In this document: positions 1 to 13,100 of the stretch, in pieces
How positions within the stretch are numbered: position 1 is the first letter of the stretch
Layout: each line of letters starts with the position of its first letter
From: Trogon surrucura
Taxonomy: Eukaryota > Chordata > Aves > Trogoniformes > Trogonidae
NCBI GenBank assembly: GCA_020746105.1
Contig: CM036618.1
Coordinates: 18,831,001 to 18,895,000, forward strand
DNA: 64,000 nucleotides
Direction of reading: 5' to 3'
The notes under the pieces: model-generated
The model's database searches: none
What the model was told of the DNA's origin: nothing
The model's input: only the letters and a program-made list of their open reading frames with translations
Program-made: the position numbers and the translations under genes

Positions 1-608
1 TTTTGATGCATTCATTTTATCTGTGACAGCATGACAGAGTTTCTAGATGGCAACAAAAGGTGATAGGATTCAGGACTATTTTATTTCGTGTTTATCAACA
101 TTTAGAAGTGAAATTATCTCTTGAAAGTAGTGTAGTAAGGTATGATGGCTCTGAAATATTTATTTTGAGGGCATGGCAATATAACATAGTTGACCATGCT
201 CTGGAGGTCCTTCAGAGATGTTGGGACGGAACATCTGGTTTGTAAATATACAAAAATACTATTCCAAGCTTGATGCTAAGTGATTCCAGAAGATAGTGCA
301 CTATTTTTTTTTTTTCCCTTATTAATAAGAAGCTGGTTTGGAGGCTAAATCTAATTTAGATAAGGTAAACCAAATGCATTTCTTCCTACTTCTGCAGCCT
401 CTGCCCATTTTCAGGATAAAGATGAGATCAGCTGGTTTTGAAAGAGTTTATGAAGCACACTTGCTCTGTAGTTCTTTTTCATCTCTTTGCAGCAAGTCAT
501 TTAATACTGATGAAGAAATGTGATTTAGGAGACTGGATTGCTGGAGAACAGCTTTGAAGAGTAGATCAGAGTAGTTCCCTGAGGAGAGCAGGGTAATCCA
601 GAGCAGGG
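1..608. other. Unassigned AT-rich left edge
   Basis: No gene or recognisable repeat is visible here apart from a short T-run near 303-317 and the small duplication at 586-615. Two open frames of 61 codons (60-245 and 338-523) look like chance openings: they have no recognisable domain and sit in AT-rich DNA. Confidence 0.6.
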
Positions 609-615
609 TAGTCCA
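586..615 (+). repeat. Two-copy 15-bp tandem duplication at a CR1 5' junction
   Basis: The 15-mer GAGCAGGGTAATCCA (586-600) is followed directly by the same 15-mer with one A-to-G change (601-615). The second copy runs into CR1 sequence (GTCCAGAGGAGAGCAACG). The duplication may date from the insertion or from later slippage. Confidence 0.75.
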
Positions 616-1061
616 GAGGAGAGCAACGAGGCTGGTGAAAGGACTAGAGGAAAAGTCCTATTAGGAGAGGCTGAGGGAGCTGGGGGTGTTTAGCCTGGAG
701 AAGAGGAGACTCAGGGGGGACCTTATCACTCTCTACAACTCCCTGAAGGGAGGGTGCTGTCAGGTGGGGGTCAGGCTCTTCTCCCAGACAACCAGTGACA
801 GGATGAGGCGGCGAGGCCTGAAACTGTGTCAGGGCAGGTTTAGGTTGGTTCTCAGGAGACACTTCCTCACAGAGAGGGTGCTCAGGCACTGGGATGCACT
901 GCCCAGGGAAGTGGTGGAATCACCGTCCCTGGAGGTGCTTAAGGAGAGGCTGGATGTGGCACTTAGTGCCGTGGTCTGGCCCATGTGGTGGTGTTGGGAC
1001 ATAGGCTGGACTTGATGATCTCAGAGGTCTTTTCCAGCCTCAACAATTCTGTGATTTTGTG
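609..1061 (+). mobile_element. CR1 LINE, 5'-truncated copy (ORF2 C-terminus and 3' UTR)
   Basis: This is the last 450 bp or so of a chicken-repeat-1 (CR1) non-LTR retrotransposon. The plus-strand frame from 686 reads [20 protein letters not shown], which matches the conserved avian ORF2 C-terminal block [13 protein letters not shown]. It continues through the [20 protein letters not shown] block to 1015. The 3' UTR (GGACTTGATGATCTCAGAGG) and tail (ATTCTGTGATTTTGTG) follow. Reverse transcriptase and endonuclease are absent, as expected from the strong 5' truncation typical of CR1. The tail matches the small fragment at 23388-23437, so both probably belong to one subfamily. The copy is non-functional. 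Confidence 0.93.
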
Positions 1062-1890
1062 AAATGAACCATACAGCTTCTGTGGTTGCTGGAATTAAGT
1101 TTATAGAAAGCACATAGTCTGCTGAGCTGCAGACAAGAACTTTGAGAGCAAAGCACATGGAAATCATATCAGCAGAGCAATCTAAGATGAGCAAAAGACA
1201 GTCCACATGAAAAGACAAGGAGATCCATTTCTTCTTTCATTCAGGCAATTCATATGTAATCTGCAGATACAGATAGATAGCGACTATGTTATCAGACACA
1301 TGAAAATGTGCTGTTTAAATGAATTTTTTTCAAGATATTCAGTTCCAACAAAATTTTAATGATTAATTAAGAGTATGTGAATAAATTTGAATATATTATT
1401 TTTTTTTGAGTGTTCAACTGTTTATTATCTTCATAGTCTTATTTTAGGGAATTTCATGGCTGTACAGCAATCCTATTTGGTGGGTTATCTTTGTAGAAGA
1501 AGCAGCAGCAGAGGAATTGGGAAAGGAAGATGCTCAATTAATTAGCAGGGTATTAGTTCCTGCTCCTAATTAAAATCTAACTAAAATAGGAATTTGACAG
1601 GTGTTTGGCCAGAAAGGAAACATTAGACACTTTTTAACCTTTGGGGAAGTGAGTAGAAAAAGGCAGAGCTTGAAAGGCATTTTGAGGGCATTTTATAATA
1701 GCTTTTATCTCTTTATTTAATAAATTCTCTCTGACACCAATTCTGATACAGACTATTTTTTTTTTACACTTTTATTTTTAACATCAAATCACTTCATTCA
1801 CACCCTTTGTTTGTCTCTGGATAAAGCTGGGTAAAGTAAATTAATTGGGAATTTCTTCTTTTGGGTGGGGCTTAAATTTTTCCCTTTTTT

Positions 1891-1904
1891 GGGGGGGGGG
1901 GGGG
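1891..1904 (+). repeat. G14 homopolymer
   Basis: A run of fourteen G residues follows a T6 tract, with GGGTGGGG a few bases upstream (1863-1870). Mononucleotide G-runs of this length are rare in AT-rich DNA and could form a G-quadruplex. Such runs are also error-prone in sequencing, so the exact length is uncertain. Confidence 0.85.
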
Positions 1905-2645
1905 ATGATTGCTTTTTATTCCCCACTGATTACCCCCTGCGAAGGCAAAAGCCAAGAACTTGCACCATCTGACCATATTCTCCAAAACTTTGTAAAAGCC
2001 TTTTTCAAGGAAGGACATATGTTGAAGGTTCTCTTTGCAAATATCCCTTCAATTTGTTTTGTCTGGTCATGAAAGTGAACTCTGCTACAGAAAAATCTGC
2101 AAGTTTCCTTGAAGTTAGTTGTTAGAATATGTTTTATAAATAAAAACCCAAAATCCTTTAGTAGCAATTTACCATGGGTTGTATATAGGAATAATAGCCA
2201 TGCTTATAATTTAAATTATTCTTCTAATACCTTATATCTGCTCTGAGCATGTGAAGAAAACATCAGAGCTTGACTAAGTGAGCAGCTTTATATATGTGAC
2301 AGGAATTCTCTTTGAGACTTCATAAGACCTTACCTCTAGCTTAAGTAGAGTTTGTTCAAACTTCAGCAGCGTGTGGACACTTCCCTGGGAGGCCACTTCT
2401 GACCAGATGCCTTTCTGGTGGGCAGGTTATTTGCCCTGTGGGGAAACCTGGGCACTTGCGGGCAGGTGAGCTGCCCAGCTCCACACCAGCTCGCTGGCTG
2501 CACATGCCATCCCCATCACAAGGTGGAAGTAAGGAGCACATTTTGGTTTGGAAACGCTATTCCATCTCGGCAGCACAGATGCTGTGGTGTTTCCTAAACC
2601 AAATATTGTGGAATTAGAGCTTTATAAAAATATCATCATTCAGAG

Positions 2646-2660
2646 GTGTGTGTGTGTGTG
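2646..2660 (+). repeat. (GT)n microsatellite, short
   Basis: About seven and a half GT units are uninterrupted. Nothing else is notable. Confidence 0.85.
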
Positions 2661-3794
2661 CGTTATTGACTTGATTTCCAAAAATTTCTTTTTTTTCAAA
2701 AGCTTGTCCCGTTCCTGGGCTGTTTCTGTATGGAAAACAATGTACCTCTTGGAAACCAGAAAGCCTCATGAGTCTTGCAGCTTACTTTGTCAGACCACTT
2801 TATCTGCAAATTATGCAACAAACTGGTTAAAGAAGCAGCTGAAGAAATTGTATTGTCATGGAACCAAGATAATTATTACCTGGTCTAGACTAATTAGACA
2901 TTATTCCACCTAGATGCTATTTTTTGATGTCTAAAGTTATAAAAGAAATACTACCTCCTGACCAATGAATACATTTCTACAGTATGGGTGAATTAAGAGT
3001 TTGCATTCAGAGAGGGCAGATTTAAGTTATTTTTTGAGTACTTTCTCTAGGGACAAGCCCATGCTATTCAACACACTGTGCTATGTATACTTTATAGAAT
3101 GTATGTACTGAAAACAGTGTGAAATCTGTGACTGCTGAGTTCTCAAGGGATACGAGGAACACAATCAGCTGGAATGACCTTTATTTACAGTTCAAAAACA
3201 GGTTGCAGGTGATCAATAGATAATCTTCAAGGGTCTGTCAAATATCAGGGTATACTAAGAAGGGAGACAAAAAAAAAGAAGATTAAAAAAGATTTGATCT
3301 AAAAGAACTTTACAACCTCAACAGCTTTGAGTAACAAAACAAAGGAAAAAAGCCACGTATATATTTTTAATACAACGCTCAGCAACTAAATGTAATAAAA
3401 TAAATTAAAATAACATGGGCTATGGGTTGTCACCTGCCACCCCACCAAATCACAACAGGTCATTAAAATATCTGCAGGATATGTCATACAACTGGCTTCC
3501 AAAGAATTGCAATATTTGGTCAGATTTCCATCTACTGGATAGAAATCTGTCTGTCCTATTATCCTGGTGCTGAGAGTGGCCAGTACCGGATGATTTAGGA
3601 GAATATGTTAGAAACCCCATAAAATGATAATAATTTCCTCAAGAAGATTTCATACTAATCCCCTGACAGGAAGTGCATTTTAAACTGTAAAGCACAAAGT
3701 TTTCTAGTTGCTACATTTCTTTTTTACTTAACAGTAGCCTTTATAACCTTACACATTGTTATTATATAAATCCTTATTTGAATTGGCCTTGCTG

Positions 3795-3960
3795 GCATCT
3801 CACCTCAGTGAGTTCCACAGTCTAATTATGCTTTCAGTGAGTAAGTTTCATCAGTTGTGAAAGAAGCTGAAAGGTTATTTCATTATTTCTTTGCCTAAGG
3901 CCTTTCCTAGAGAAGCAAGTAGTCCTTTCCAGCTTGTTGAGCCAGGAGCCTAGCTAAATT
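3795..3960 (-). mobile_element. Possible ancient CR1/L3-type LINE remnant
   Basis: The stretch GAGTTCCACAGTCTAATTAT with the following GTGAGTAAGTTTCATC resembles, from memory, the antisense 3' region of ancient amniote CR1/L3-type elements (a GAGTTCCACAG...TTAATTATGC block). It is very degraded and shows no tail. The call rests on one short similarity and could be coincidence. Confidence 0.3.
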
Positions 3961-4923
3961 CAGTTCAGGGTTTTGGTGAAATGAAATTCACAGATTAAGA
4001 AGCAGAATAAATTTATCCTGTGAAAAAAAATGATGGAATCGATATTGGTTAAAATTATTTCTTCAGTCATAAGATGCTAAAATAAGAGCACTGCCTGAAG
4101 TCCCAGTATTTGAATCCATTTAATTGTGACTTTTAAGTGAGCACTATTGAAGCTTTATGAAGTTTGATTCATGTTTGAAGGATTTCAAGTAAGAAGATTT
4201 GATCTTGCCATCTCAATCAGAACCACAATCGTGGTGTTGACATGCTTTTTGCAACACACAGCTGGGAAATCATAAAAAAGACTATAGAGGGCATTGAAAA
4301 AGCAAGGGATAGCTTTTCCTTCACTTAAATTTGTCTGTGGTCAATTCATCAAATAGCTGGAATACAGTGAGACTGATACAAAGGTAGGAAGACACCAGCT
4401 GTAGATGTGTAAATGTGCTTGTTCTGGACTGCATTGTCACTTGTCCAAGTTAGTTCACTTTATTTTTGCATCTATATATCAGGGAAATAACTGCCTATCA
4501 TATTAGATATGCTTAGCTGGAAGAAAGTTTTAGTTTAATACCAAGGCTCCTAATTTTAGTAGTACTAACACTACTGTTCCATTTAGATCATCTTCTGAAA
4601 AAAATATTTCTGTTGTAAACAAAAGACTGTGGTTTTGATGTTATTGTTGTTGGCTAACACACACACACATGAAAAAAAAAAGTGAAAAAAGGAGAAAAAC
4701 TTTCACAGCTTTCCCATTATTAGTTCTGGGAAAACACAATAAAGCTATAGCTGGCAGGCACTCTTTTTTTTCTTAACATTTGATAACAGAATTAATTGGT
4801 AAGTGGAAAGCTTACAACCCTTCTTCTGCTGCACATTGTTCTCTGCTATTACTATGGATAGATCCATGTTAATTGTAATTCACTTAATAATAAAAAAGTA
4901 GATTTGCATCATCAATAATCAAG

Positions 4924-4963
4924 GTTTTTTGGTTGTTTTTTTTTTGTTTGTTTGTTTGTTTTG
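4924..4963 (+). repeat. T-rich / (GTTT)n simple repeat
   Basis: A T-run leads into about four GTTT units. This is low-complexity DNA. Confidence 0.8.
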
Positions 4964-6571
4964 GCAAGTCCTTTTAGTGCAGAAGGCCCATAAACTCTGG
5001 AGAAAGAGATGCTCCAGTCAGCATGAAGAGTTCAGGGTGATGGGGTAAGTTCTAATGCAGCACCCAATTCCCGTGATTCCTTTTCTAATGGCAATGCTGC
5101 CTTTAACAGGATTTCAACAAGCATGTAGTGGAGAGCATGGCGTGGGAGAAAAATGTTTATGTTACTAGCATACCACAAAGCTGAAGTTAGCAGTGCTGTG
5201 AATGATGACCAACAGTTCCAGTGGAGTTGTCCACAGTAGTTCAAGCCCATTACTCCATCCCCATTAGAGACATTTATCATTTAGTCACCATGCTTATGCA
5301 ACAGTATTCTAATGCTGCGAAAAATACCTCGCCAGCTCTATATTAGGGATGGGAGAATTAATTCTGATAAAATGAGAACTGTTCTTAATTTTTTCCAGAC
5401 CTGTAACTGAACCAAAACTTAATGTTCATCCATCATTATTTCAGACCCGAGAGCTTGTGCTTTGCAAGCAGGGCCCCAATGTATCAGCTCAGCAAGGTCT
5501 CTGATGCGATGGTGGTGGGCATGGTATAAAAACCTGACCAGAATGGAACAGATTATTTGGGAATTTCTCCATCCCTTCCCATCTGCAAACTTCCTGCTTA
5601 GGCTTCTTGCCAGTGGTGAAACCATGGTGAGGCTGTAATCTGCTGGCAAGCCAAAAGCAGCACAGTGTCAGCAATATGGATTGATATAGATACTTACGAA
5701 TAACTGGATCTGAAATACAACATAAAATTAGATTAATTCTGGGAAATACTGACCAGTAAAATACTGCACTTTTTTTTTTTTTAAAACCTCTTTCTACTAT
5801 TTTGATTCATATATCATTTTTCTCACATTTCATTATTTATGAGCCATTATAATATACATGGCATTTATGAGCAGCTTTCGGCAAGTTCTTGTGCGGGTAC
5901 AGAAGAGAATGTGTCTGGAATTATAGTAAAATTCATGTCTATCAATGCAAAGTTACATCGTATCTTATTGACTTATCACCCCTACCTACATACAGATTTG
6001 CACGTGCTAGGAATGTCTTTCATAAGTGAGCACTTTTCATAAATCAACAAGGTGAGAGAACAGAGCTTCCTAGTACTTGGTAGAAGGAAAAGGAAGAAAT
6101 GTGTTACAGCAGTGACATGGAACATAATGATTTCCAGGTTGTTTTTTTTTTCTTTTTTTCCAAAAATGCCTAAACAATAAGCAAATAAAACAGTCTCAGT
6201 GACTGAAACTAAATTATTTGGGGTATTTAAACTAAAACTGTGACATTCCATCACTTTCCCTCCAAAATATAATCTTAAGTAATAAGCCTTCATCCTTCAG
6301 TGAACAAATATATTCTTGCCTGTTACTGCTCAAGAACTGCTCACAATTTACATTTAGTCATCTACAGCCAAGGAGCAAAAAATATTACAAGAAGTTTTGA
6401 AGACTTAAAGCAGGGACTCATGTAAGGACCATTAATTGGAGGGTGTTGATGACTATGTTCATAGATTCAGTACTGCATGTTCTCAGGCTGACCATGGCCA
6501 TGGGATTATCTCAGAATTCCACCTGAGTCTTCCTGAATCCTCAAGAAGTTTTTTCACTGTTTTTGCTGACC

Positions 6572-6597
6572 AAAAAAAAAAAAAAAAAAAAAAAAAA
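6572..6597 (+). repeat. A26 homopolymer
   Basis: Twenty-six consecutive A residues. I see no AATAAA signal or transcript-like sequence just upstream that would mark it as the tail of a processed pseudogene, and CR1-driven retroposition does not normally leave poly(A) tails. Confidence 0.9.
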
Positions 6598-7370
6598 GAG
6601 CGTTCGTTACAATGAAAGAGGCACTGACGCTTTTCCGTTCTCTCCACCATAGAGATGTTGGAAAGAACTCTCCAATGTGTGAGTCTTTGATTTGTGGGAT
6701 GAGAAATACTGGATCAAGCTTTTCGTAGCTAATCCAGTGGCGTTATTGGACAGATAGGTGTGATCTTTGAAATACTTTCAGATTTTTCAGTTATCTGCTC
6801 CTGGCTCTGCATTTTTTTTTTTGATGTTTACTCCAGAAGAGTCACTACAGCTTTGCCAGCAGTGCTAGTGCTGAATGCTGTCCTGCGTGTTGTCACAACC
6901 ATGTTGGGAAAGAACAGTTTAGGGATACTGCAGGTATAGAGTGCAGGAATAGGCCCTCTATTTTAGCTTGAGATCATTTCAGGGTTATAGTAAGTGTATA
7001 TGTAGGTAGACACTAAAGAAATATTTGAGGTGTTTTCTGGGGAATAATCTTACATGCTGTATCAATTAAAGTATCAGGAGGACTTTGGGATTTGTTCAAC
7101 ACCATCTTAACTTGTTTTTTAATCAGTGCCAAACAGATCGAGAATTCTGCATGTTAACTTGACTCCTGTTAGGGCTATTCTTGATTTACAAACTAAATGA
7201 GTAGAATTGATTGGTTCATTAGTGAAACTCTGGAGTACAGGATAATGTTGTAAAAAGCCTCAAAGCCCAAAGAAGCCTGTGGTGGACAGTACTTTTATTT
7301 AACCATACTGAACAATGTTGGAACTCTCAGACCTTATATCTTGGATCGTTTGTTAAATGCTCTTTCTTTC

Positions 7371-7490
7371 ATAGAGTCATAGAATCATAGAATGGCCTAG
7401 GCTGGAAGGGACCTTAGAGATCATTTAATCCAGCCTCCCTGTCATGGGCAGAGACGCCTCTCAACTAGATCAGGCAACACATGGGGACCT
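7371..7490 (-). mobile_element. 5'-truncated tRNA/CR1 SINE (TguSINE1-like tail)
   Basis: Read on the minus strand, this 120-bp piece ends in CCATTCTATGATTCTATG and carries the CR1-like tail TTGAGAGGCGTC...CAGGGAGGCTGGATTAAATGA. Its upstream end, GTGTTGCCTGATCTAG, matches the SINE at 53927-54120 (GTGTTGCCTGACCTAG) better than it matches the CR1 at 61.3 kb (GAGTAGCCTGATCTAG). I therefore read it as a SINE copy that lost the tRNA-related head, rather than a CR1. A short CR1 3' end remains possible. There is no coding capacity. Confidence 0.7.
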
Positions 7491-8205
7491 ATTCTTTCAG
7501 ATAAAAGCTGATATGGTAGATACATCATACAAGATCATGCCACAATGTAGTACACTGAATGTTTCTGTGAAGTTAAATTCAAGTTTTCAGATCTGAGAAC
7601 TGTAATTAGTTTACAAAGACTGATGGTCGAAAGAAGTGAGATCTGTGTTGTTTTGGTACTTGTTTCCAGCTTTATTGTGGAGTGACATAGTACAAAGACT
7701 ATTGAGTCAGCAAGGAAGACAACAGGTGTCATAACTGTTGGCTAAAATTTACAAAAAAAAATTGGAACCTGGAAAGTGTGTAGCGCACCCCACTCCATTA
7801 ATAAATTTTTAAACTGAAAGCTCAGATGTGCTTTCAGTAACCACTGACATTTTATCTGAAGTAGGGATGAGAAATTTCACTTACTACAAAGCAAAGCATT
7901 GAAAAGGTTCCTTATCTATGGTACCAGAATAGGGATATTAGTAACACTGTCTGCTTCTTCTTAGAACCCTATTAGTGTCAGGTAATATGTTTCTCCAATG
8001 GCGCTTGACATTCACTTAGCTAAAAAAATCGTTGAAAATTAACTTTGCAAGGGAGAATATTAAGTAATACACTATTAACCAGCTAGGGAAAATGTAACCT
8101 TTATATAAAGAAAACATACACTAGCTTTGTTCCTACAACTGGTATCACAGGCATTAGCAATGTAATCTGTTGTTTCTCTTTCTGTGCCTGTGCTTCTGTT
8201 TTGGT

Positions 8206-8290
8206 CTATATGTATATATAGATACACACATACCTACTATATATAGTGTGTATATATATACTGATATATATATATTTTACGTATATATAT
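8206..8290. repeat. TA-rich microsatellite, imperfect (TATA/TATG)n
   Basis: Alternating TA with TATG and ACAC interruptions runs for about 85 bases. The sequence is partly self-complementary and could form hairpins. Confidence 0.85.
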
Positions 8291-8988
8291 CTACTAACTA
8301 AATATTCATCTTGTGCTGTTTCTCTGAATTAAATAAGATGCAAAGCTAGAAGGCGGGACTATTCTAATGGCCAAAATCTAATATTTTCTCAGTGTATATA
8401 ATTCAAGCTAAGAGATGAGAATCCTAGGCTCCTGTATAGTATTGTTCAACCTTTTTCATGATACAGTGCTTTATATAATGTTTCAGGTCTGTAAGACACC
8501 TGTAATTGTCAAGCTGTGCCTCACAGATTATGCCTCCAGAGCTAAAAGCCCTGAGACTGTTCAAATAGCATAGACACTGGATGGTGTAAACAGCATAGCT
8601 AGAATGCTTGTGGAAATATTTATGTTTTTAAAGGACAGGAAAATAGTGCAGGCTGCAATACTGTGATTGGAAGCAAGAAGATGGAGAACACCACATATAA
8701 GCATCACGTGAGAGACAGACTGTATCTCTACTGCTAAATGAAACAGGAGCAGAGTACGAACTTAAGCACTGGCCTACTGCTTGTCCATGCTGTTTATTTG
8801 CCATACTGGTTATTTGTCCGTACTGGTCATTATATTTGTATCCAAGACAGCAGTTTAGTGTTCTCCTAGATGTTGTCTGGGCATGGTTTGGTGGATGGTA
8901 TATACTGTGGACTATGCTGGCAAATTACTATGGATAGGACTGGTTTTGTCTCCATTCTATACATCCATCCATCAATATCTACGCAGGC

Positions 8989-9022
8989 TGTGTGTGTGTG
9001 TCTGTCTGTGTCTGTGTCTGTG
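8989..9022 (+). repeat. (GT)n / (CTGT)n compound microsatellite
   Basis: A pure GT run passes into CTGT and CTGTGT units. It lies inside the overlapping spurious reading frames of this region and explains the Cys/Val/Leu-rich run in one of them. Confidence 0.85.
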
Positions 9023-10097
9023 TTCAAATTCCATGCCTTTTTGCAACATGTCTCGGCGTGTAACATTTCCTTCGTTTTGTGCCATGAAACCGTCTCACTG
9101 TCATGGGCTACGTAGCATGGTCCTTGCTTTGTTTCAGACCTTAAAACTGAAGAATATACAACACACAGTCTTAAACTATGTCCTAAAACTACCTGAAGTC
9201 CCAAAAAGTTTTCTCTCCCTTTGGCCTCATGGCCAGAAAACAGCCCTTGGCATACTGTTGTTTTGCAGAACCAGTATAGATATATCCAACGTGGACAGAC
9301 AGAAAATAGCTCAAAAGCAGAATGTGGCAAGTTTTAGAGACATAGAACTGAAGCCCACTGTGTGGAAGACTTTCTGAAAATGTCACCAATTGTTTTGAAA
9401 TTTGAATGGAAGTAGAGTCCCTGCAGCTCTTGATTTGACCAGTTCTGAGGTGCTTTTCAGCACTACCCCTTAGCTTCCTAAAATGAAGCTTAAAGCAAAA
9501 AGAATTAAATACTTGGGTGAGCCTAAAAAAGAAAACATCCCCTAAAATCTGAATGTTCACTAATGGAATGATTCCGATCAAAGGTGGCAAAAGGTTTCTG
9601 CTGAAAAATCCTCCTGGAACACCACAGTGAATTTCAGACAAATGTGAGAGAAATGGTCCCAGGTGATGGATCACTTGCTGAGTGGCTCAGTGCAACTTTC
9701 CCCTGCATTCATTCTCTGGATAAATGTTCCTTTTGAGAGTGCTTCTGAGGTCAAAAGTCTTTCTGTCCATGAAGGCTGTGAAAAAGAGGAAGGCTTTCAC
9801 CAAAGCACTGTTTGTCACCAAGCTCCCTGGGCTGTGAAGCTTTTCATTGTTTCATGCCTAGTTCTGATGAACTGGTTTGACAGCTGCAGTTTTAGAAACA
9901 TCTACCAAATAAAAGAGAACAAAAAAGAATGAAAGAGTTGGGAAAATTTTTCACTGAGAACATATGGGGGCAGGAAACCAGTGTAAAAACTGCTGATCAG
10001 TTGATTGGCTGGAGAACAAAAAAACCCTATGTTTTTAGGTGATTAAAAGCTAGATTCTCATTTGCTCACCCATTCCGGTGCTCACCCATTCACTGTT

Positions 10098-10140
10098 CAA
10101 ATTCTCCTATTCCTTTCAGTGGAGCTATGGGAGAGCTTAT
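10098..10140. repeat. Possible relic of an ancient amniote repeat
   Basis: CTCCTATTCCTTTCAGTGGA followed by GCTATGGGAGAGCTT resembles the CTCCCATTGACTTCAGTGG core that I know as a widespread, very old repeat motif in amniote DNA. The match is short and degraded. Confidence 0.25.
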
Positions 10141-13100
10141 GCACTGTGAGAAAGCAAGACAAAACCTTGTACTGATTCACATGCAGCAGTTAACCACAGA
10201 TGATAAACATTTCTCTCTTGAACATGACTGTGTACCGTGCTCTCACATTCTGTATACAAAATCTGATACTACTAAATATTGACACAGACTTCAAACTTGC
10301 TGTGGAAAGAGCAACCCATTTTATATGGTAAGTCTTTCTCACAGCTTCTTTTGCCCTTAGCAAAGGTTTCAGGCTCCTCACCTGCTGTCAGTGCAATGTT
10401 AAACACTGGCAGTCCAATCTGAGCTTAAAATCAGTATTCTATCTAATGGAGGATCCCTTGTGATCATAATGCCTGTGTACTGTTCTGCCTCTTGCCTCCA
10501 AGGTTATAGCTGGTATGTCCAGTTCATGTTATCCTGTCATTTCAGCCTCTATATGCATTTTCAGTTCTCTGGCTGTTGTGCATCAGGCATAAATGAAAGC
10601 AAGTCTGTATCCTTGTTAGTGCACCACGCTTTAACATTCCATTTGTTTCTTTACTTGCTGCTTCCTGACCTTCACTTAAACAGTAGCAGAGACCCTAACT
10701 CTCTTGTAAAAGGGCAGATGGGCAGGCTACCAAGCCTGCAATCTCAGGTGCGGGTGGAAGATGCTGCACTGAAAGCTGCCTATATGTGTTCCCACACTTA
10801 ACCATAAGATGGGCAAAGAAAGCCCTCTCTATATTGTTCCTAATTGATTTTAAAAGGCCAATCACTCATTTTGGATTTTTTTTCAGGTTCCTAGGTTAAG
10901 TACGGGGTCATTACTGTTTTGATCTTAAGGAGAAAAGATAAACCTTCCCCTTCAGACCTGCCATACGAAAATATAGCACTTTACACAGTGAGTCATGTTC
11001 ATAGCTTCTTTTGTTCTCAGTAAGTCTCTTAAGTGCAAATTAGGGGGATGTGTATATAATTGACAATGAATTTTTAAGACATTGATATACTTGGAGTCAC
11101 CTGTGTCTGTGACAGTTGTAGTGCAGCATCCTTTCCCTTGCCACACACAGACTTTTTTTTTTTATTACATAACTCTCTTCAATCATGGTTTTCTTGTTTC
11201 ACTCACCTGAAGCCAGAGACATAATGTTGCCCTTCTGATTCCAAGACAAGTTAAATAACTGTCATACATCATATGGGCTTCCCTTTGTTAACACTGCTCT
11301 GTGGTTGGTTCTAATTAGAACAGTGAATTACTTAAGAAAGCAGAAGGAATGAGGCGGTTCCCAGGAATGTAATTATCTACCTACTGCATGTTCCCCTGAA
11401 AACTCCTGTGGCTAGGGATCTCCCAAACTTTCCTTCCTTCCTTCTGAAAAAGTCAATGTTGCTTGTACCTTCTCTCCCTCACTAGTATTTTAGAGAATCA
11501 GAATTTCATAATCATTTAAGCTTTGTAAAAGCTGATATGGAGCAATTTCAGCACTGCCTCATTCTGAGAGCAAACACCATATTACACCTTTTGAATTCCC
11601 CCATGCATGTGGATATCGCTGGTCAAGGTTGTCAGCGTATCTGTTAGATGGAGAAATACAATTACTTCCCTTTTTGCAGTTGGAGAAATAAGGGCACTTT
11701 GCAATTCAGGTAATTTAAGATATTGCAACAAAAACTTAGCAAAGAAAATGATGCACAGGTGTTTATGTGTTTGTATTGACAGACAGACACATTCTGCCCA
11801 CGTTTTCAGCTTTGCCTATGATTTGTAGGTGCATTTAATGTCCATACTAGTATAATCTACCTTTAACAATGCTTGCTACCTGTGCACAAGGCAATGCTAA
11901 GATTTTTATGTCATTACCGGATCGGAAATGTCACATCAGCTGGGGTCCAGTCAGATTGAGCTTGTCTAAAGCTGCCAGCATAGGAAAGTGCCCTGTGATA
12001 CCTGGAGTCTATACTGCAGGTAGTGGATATTACATCCTCTACCTGGAAAGGTTTCTGTACTTGCTTTTTCTCAGGGCGCCCAACAGGAATTGGTATCAGG
12101 ATCCTCAGAAATATTATCGGAAGTTTTTCCAATTTACATCATAAATGTAGCTTAACGAGAAACATAATTGAAATAACATTAGCGCTCTTCAATCTACACC
12201 ATGCTGCTAGTGGTCATGCTTCATAAGGAATTGTGTGGTTTGTATTCTTAATTCTCCAACCTTATATCCCCTATATCATGTTTGCTTCATCTTACAGATA
12301 ATGTTGACGAGTTGCAACAGAGCAACCCACCTAACTTACTTTTTTGCTCAACTTAATGATGCTTCTAAGTCTACCTAGTATAATACCAGTCTTCTTGCCT
12401 TCCATCTCATTAACCTTTAAAAATGCTTACTTGAGAAGAGGAAACATTCAAGCTTTGACAGCTATACCTAGAATCAGAAGCTATAGTAAAGCAATAGATC
12501 ACCCTCCCACAGCTCTGCAGCCCTATTGTTTTCCCCTTTAAGTTGAAATAGGTCGTCCTTTCAAAATCTTCTCCTTTAGGTACTGGAAAGGATCCATCAG
12601 TATAATGCTGGTAGGCTATACTCTTGTGTAACACATCAGGTCATCCATCAGCACAGCCATTATTATGCCAGGTGCTTCAAAGCTTGGGAAGCTACTGGCT
12701 CTCAAAACCCATTGTATTGCAAGCTGCTCTTCATGCACAGAGACTGTCTCCTCTATACATGTCAGTGGGAACTTGTTAAAAGCAAAAGGCTTCTACCAGA
12801 GGATGAATCTCAAAAGGTTTGGTTCAGGCAACACAAAAAAGTTTTTCAGTAACTTCTTTGTTATGAAAATCAGCTAGGAAATCTCATGAGAATAGGTCTT
12901 CTCCGTATGAGAACTGGATTATTGTCCTAGTTTTGGCCAGACCGAAAATACAAGTAGAATGATCTTTTCTTAGAATACTTTGATAAATCAATGACTGATT
13001 CTTATCAAAACCAGGGAGAGCAAGAAGTCTGTGAAGACTCAAAAAGCTAAACAGGGAAAGAAAATGTTTAAAAATGGCTAACATAACTCTGGATCTGACT

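Larger units (their letters stand above)
1062..7370. other. Unique non-coding DNA with scattered simple repeats
   Basis: This AT-rich stretch of about 6.3 kb has no supportable gene. The open frames are short (at most 121 codons at 2548-2913, crossing a GT microsatellite) and have no recognisable domain. A locally GC-richer patch lies at about 2370-2530. Simple repeats and one possible ancient CR1-like fragment are listed separately. Confidence 0.6.

Noticed and set aside
6572-6597. Poly(A) tail of a processed pseudogene
   Set aside because: No polyadenylation signal, coding remnant or flanking duplication was seen upstream.
8206-8290. CRISPR-like or hairpin array
   Set aside because: It is an imperfect TA microsatellite without spacer-repeat structure, and the genome is avian.
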